A stretch of DNA of 14,315 bases from positions 1 to 14,315 of the forward strand of contig JALUTC010000090.1 of the NCBI GenBank assembly GCA_027058345.1, in the 5' to 3' direction. The number at the start of each line of letters is the position of its first letter. The stretch's first letter is position 1. The notes under the pieces are model-generated. The model searched no databases, was not told the DNA's origin, and was given only the letters and a program-made list of their open reading frames with translations. Source of the stretch: an archaeon. GTDB lineage: Archaea; Hydrothermarchaeota; Hydrothermarchaeia; JALTZZ01; JALUTC01. The position numbers and the translations under genes were made by a program. Positions 13,110-14,315 of this stretch are shown one piece after another.

Positions 13110-14315
13110 CTAACGTTTAACAACTATTTCCTTTAATATTTCAGGCCCTATGATATCGTAAACTGTTCCTATTGATGATATCACACTTTCAGGCACGTCC
13201 ATGATTCTGTTTGCACAACCGGAAGATTTTACATATACACCTGACTCTTTAACAAATCCGTATTCATCAACCTTAACACCTAACATATCCAATATCTTCT
13301 TCGAATACCTGTTTGGAATTAAGGCAGAAGAAAGAACTACAAGATCGACATCGTATTCTTCAACCCTCTGTTCCAATGTGTTTTCGACAAATACTTTAAG
13401 CTTATCATTTTCAATAACTATTTCACCAGGTCTTCCTCTTATAAATTTTACACCCAATTCTCTACTCTTATTATACCAAAATTCATAAAACCCATAACTT
13501 CTTATATCCATAAATGCTATATATATATCTATGCTTTCATCAAGCTCTTTTAACAATATTGAATGTTTCAATGCATAGTTACAGCATATCTTTGAACAAT
13601 ACTTATATCTTTTCTCATCTCTTGAACCAACACATTGTATCATAAATATTTTCCTTATTCTCTTACCATTAATTTCTAAATGTTCCGTAGCTCTGGATAA
13701 ATGATATGCAAGTTCCATTTGTGTTATAACAAAAGGAGACTTTCCATATTTATATCCAACAATATCATATGGTTTATATTCTTCAAATCCAGTCGCAACT
13801 ATAATTCTGTCAACTTCTTCGTAAAATTCTTTCTCCTTATCGTTTAAATTTATCGCTCCAGTTTCGCAAACATTTATACATTTACCACACTTGTTACAAT
13901 TTTCAATATCAATAACATACGAGTGCGGAATTCCATTATTGTTTATGTAGATCGCTTTTCTCTTTCCATATCTTTCATCGGAAACTTCAACATCGCATAC
14001 ATCTTCGCACCTCTTACAATTTATACACTTGCTTTCATCCACAAATCTCGGCTTCTTCTTTATCTTTACCTTAAACTTTCCATTTATCTCTTTAATCTCT
14101 TCCACTTCAGATAATGTGTAAATTTTGACATTTTTCATCCCACATATTCCAGACCTATATATACATTTCCTTATACCTGATAAGTTATGCAACGATTCTA
14201 CACAATACGTGCAATCGTGTGGAAAGCTTGGAAAATATTTATATAAATACAATGCATTTCCTCCTAAAAATGCTTCTCTCTCAACAATTATTGCTTCGCA
14301 ATCACTTTCAATTAA
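13110..14315 (-). CDS. hdrA: HdrA of truncated type: FAD domain plus central ferredoxin only (N-terminus outside window)
   Basis: An open frame of 401 codons plus stop runs in from the right edge. It does not begin at the internal TTG 14252, because HdrA-like sequence (CEAIIVEREAFLGGNAL) continues upstream of it in frame. Visible from the first residue are the second Rossmann strand with its acidic end, LGGN, and C35 in PHDC, equivalent to the PTDDC cysteine of the full HdrA. An insert with two further cysteines (RKCIYRSGICG) follows. The central ferredoxin comes next, with both CxxCxxCxxxC sets present (CINCKRCEDVC, CNKCGKCINVC), though the Pro that usually follows the last Cys is Asp or Glu. 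The CVGSRDE...YCSKICC motif is intact. The protein then stops shortly after the FAD domain (GVYVKSSGCANRIMDVPESV), with no C-terminal ferredoxin and no MvhD. Whether it has the N-terminal cluster domain cannot be seen. It is the first visible gene of the hdr operon and probably partners the 676-residue HdrA. Confidence 0.9.
   Translation of the reverse strand, partial: LIESDCEAIIVEREAFLGGNALYLYKYFPSFPHDCTYCVESLHNLSGIRKCIYRSGICGMKNVKIYTLSEVEEIKEINGKFKVKIKKKPRFVDESKCINCKRCEDVCDVEVSDERYGKRKAIYINNNGIPHSYVIDIENCNKCGKCINVCETGAINLNDKEKEFYEEVDRIIVATGFEEYKPYDIVGYKYGKSPFVITQMELAYHLSRATEHLEINGKRIRKIFMIQCVGSRDEKRYKYCSKICCNYALKHSILLKELDESIDIYIAFMDIRSYGFYEFWYNKSRELGVKFIRGRPGEIVIENDKLKVFVENTLEQRVEEYDVDLVVLSSALIPNRYSKKILDMLGVKVDEYGFVKESGVYVKSSGCANRIMDVPESVISSIGTVYDIIGPEILKEIVVKR

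Noticed and set aside
14250..14252. TTG as the start of the rightmost HdrA
   Set aside because: The frame stays open to the window edge, and the upstream codons encode typical HdrA sequence (VEREAFLGGN), so the gene is cut by the window rather than starting there.
11066..14315. The two incomplete HdrA genes as one gene split by a frameshift
   Set aside because: The second has its own Shine-Dalgarno-like site, start and complete N-terminal cluster domain plus a second FAD domain. The two share FAD domains rather than dividing one, so they are paralogues.
1..14315. tRNA, rRNA, CRISPR array, insertion sequence or riboswitch
   Set aside because: Nothing with clover-leaf, repeat-spacer, terminal inverted repeat or transposase character was seen, and nearly all bases are within genes. 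In particular no thiamine riboswitch-like element is apparent ahead of the thi4 unit.

Overview
This AT-rich window is archaeal. The evidence is a sulfide-type Thi4 (active-site His instead of Cys), an MJ0882-like methyltransferase, a SEC59/DGK1-type lipid kinase, GGTGA-type Shine-Dalgarno sites, genes that look leaderless, and above all a large heterodisulfide reductase (Hdr) locus. An anaerobe with Hdr-based flavin electron bifurcation is the natural reading: a methanogen, an ANME or alkane-oxidising relative, or an Archaeoglobus-like lineage. The sequence alone does not fix the lineage, because no mcr, mtr, hydrogenase or formate dehydrogenase gene lies here.

Left block (1-2783, minus strand) is one compact transcription unit. 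In order it encodes an MJ0882/RsmC-like methyltransferase, Thi4, an unannotated 50-residue Cys-rich zinc-finger microprotein (ATGA overlap with thi4), a degenerate Thi4 paralogue lacking the catalytic region, and a protein that runs off the left edge. Middle block (2867-4566, plus strand) encodes a stand-alone CheY-like receiver, a small KaiC/RAD55-like ATPase with an altered P-loop (GKR), and, overlapping it, a membrane CTP-dependent lipid kinase of the dolichol/phytol/diacylglycerol kinase family. A class I methyltransferase (4574-5305, minus) faces this block and is divergent from a radical SAM/SPASM protein (5345-6784, plus).

Right block (6777-14315, minus strand) is a tightly coupled six-gene hdr operon. 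Transcription order is a truncated-type HdrA (N-terminus outside the window), an HdrA-MvhD fusion that lacks the central ferredoxin, a full HdrA-MvhD fusion, a two-cluster ferredoxin, HdrC and HdrB. Electrons probably enter at the MvhD and ferredoxin modules, meet the HdrA flavins, and leave by HdrC to the two non-cubane clusters of HdrB or to ferredoxin.

The most notable signal is complementary domain loss in the first two HdrA genes. One keeps the central ferredoxin and the cluster-ligand Cys but ends after the FAD domain. The next lacks both of those but keeps an N-terminal cluster domain, a C-terminal ferredoxin and MvhD. This suggests an obligate HdrA heterodimer alongside the complete HdrA. 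Other signals are the Thi4/zinc-finger/pseudo-Thi4 trio, stop codons built into Shine-Dalgarno sites at hdr junctions, and a near-identical DNA tract shared by two otherwise diverged hdrA genes. No gene-free stretch exceeds about 80 bases.
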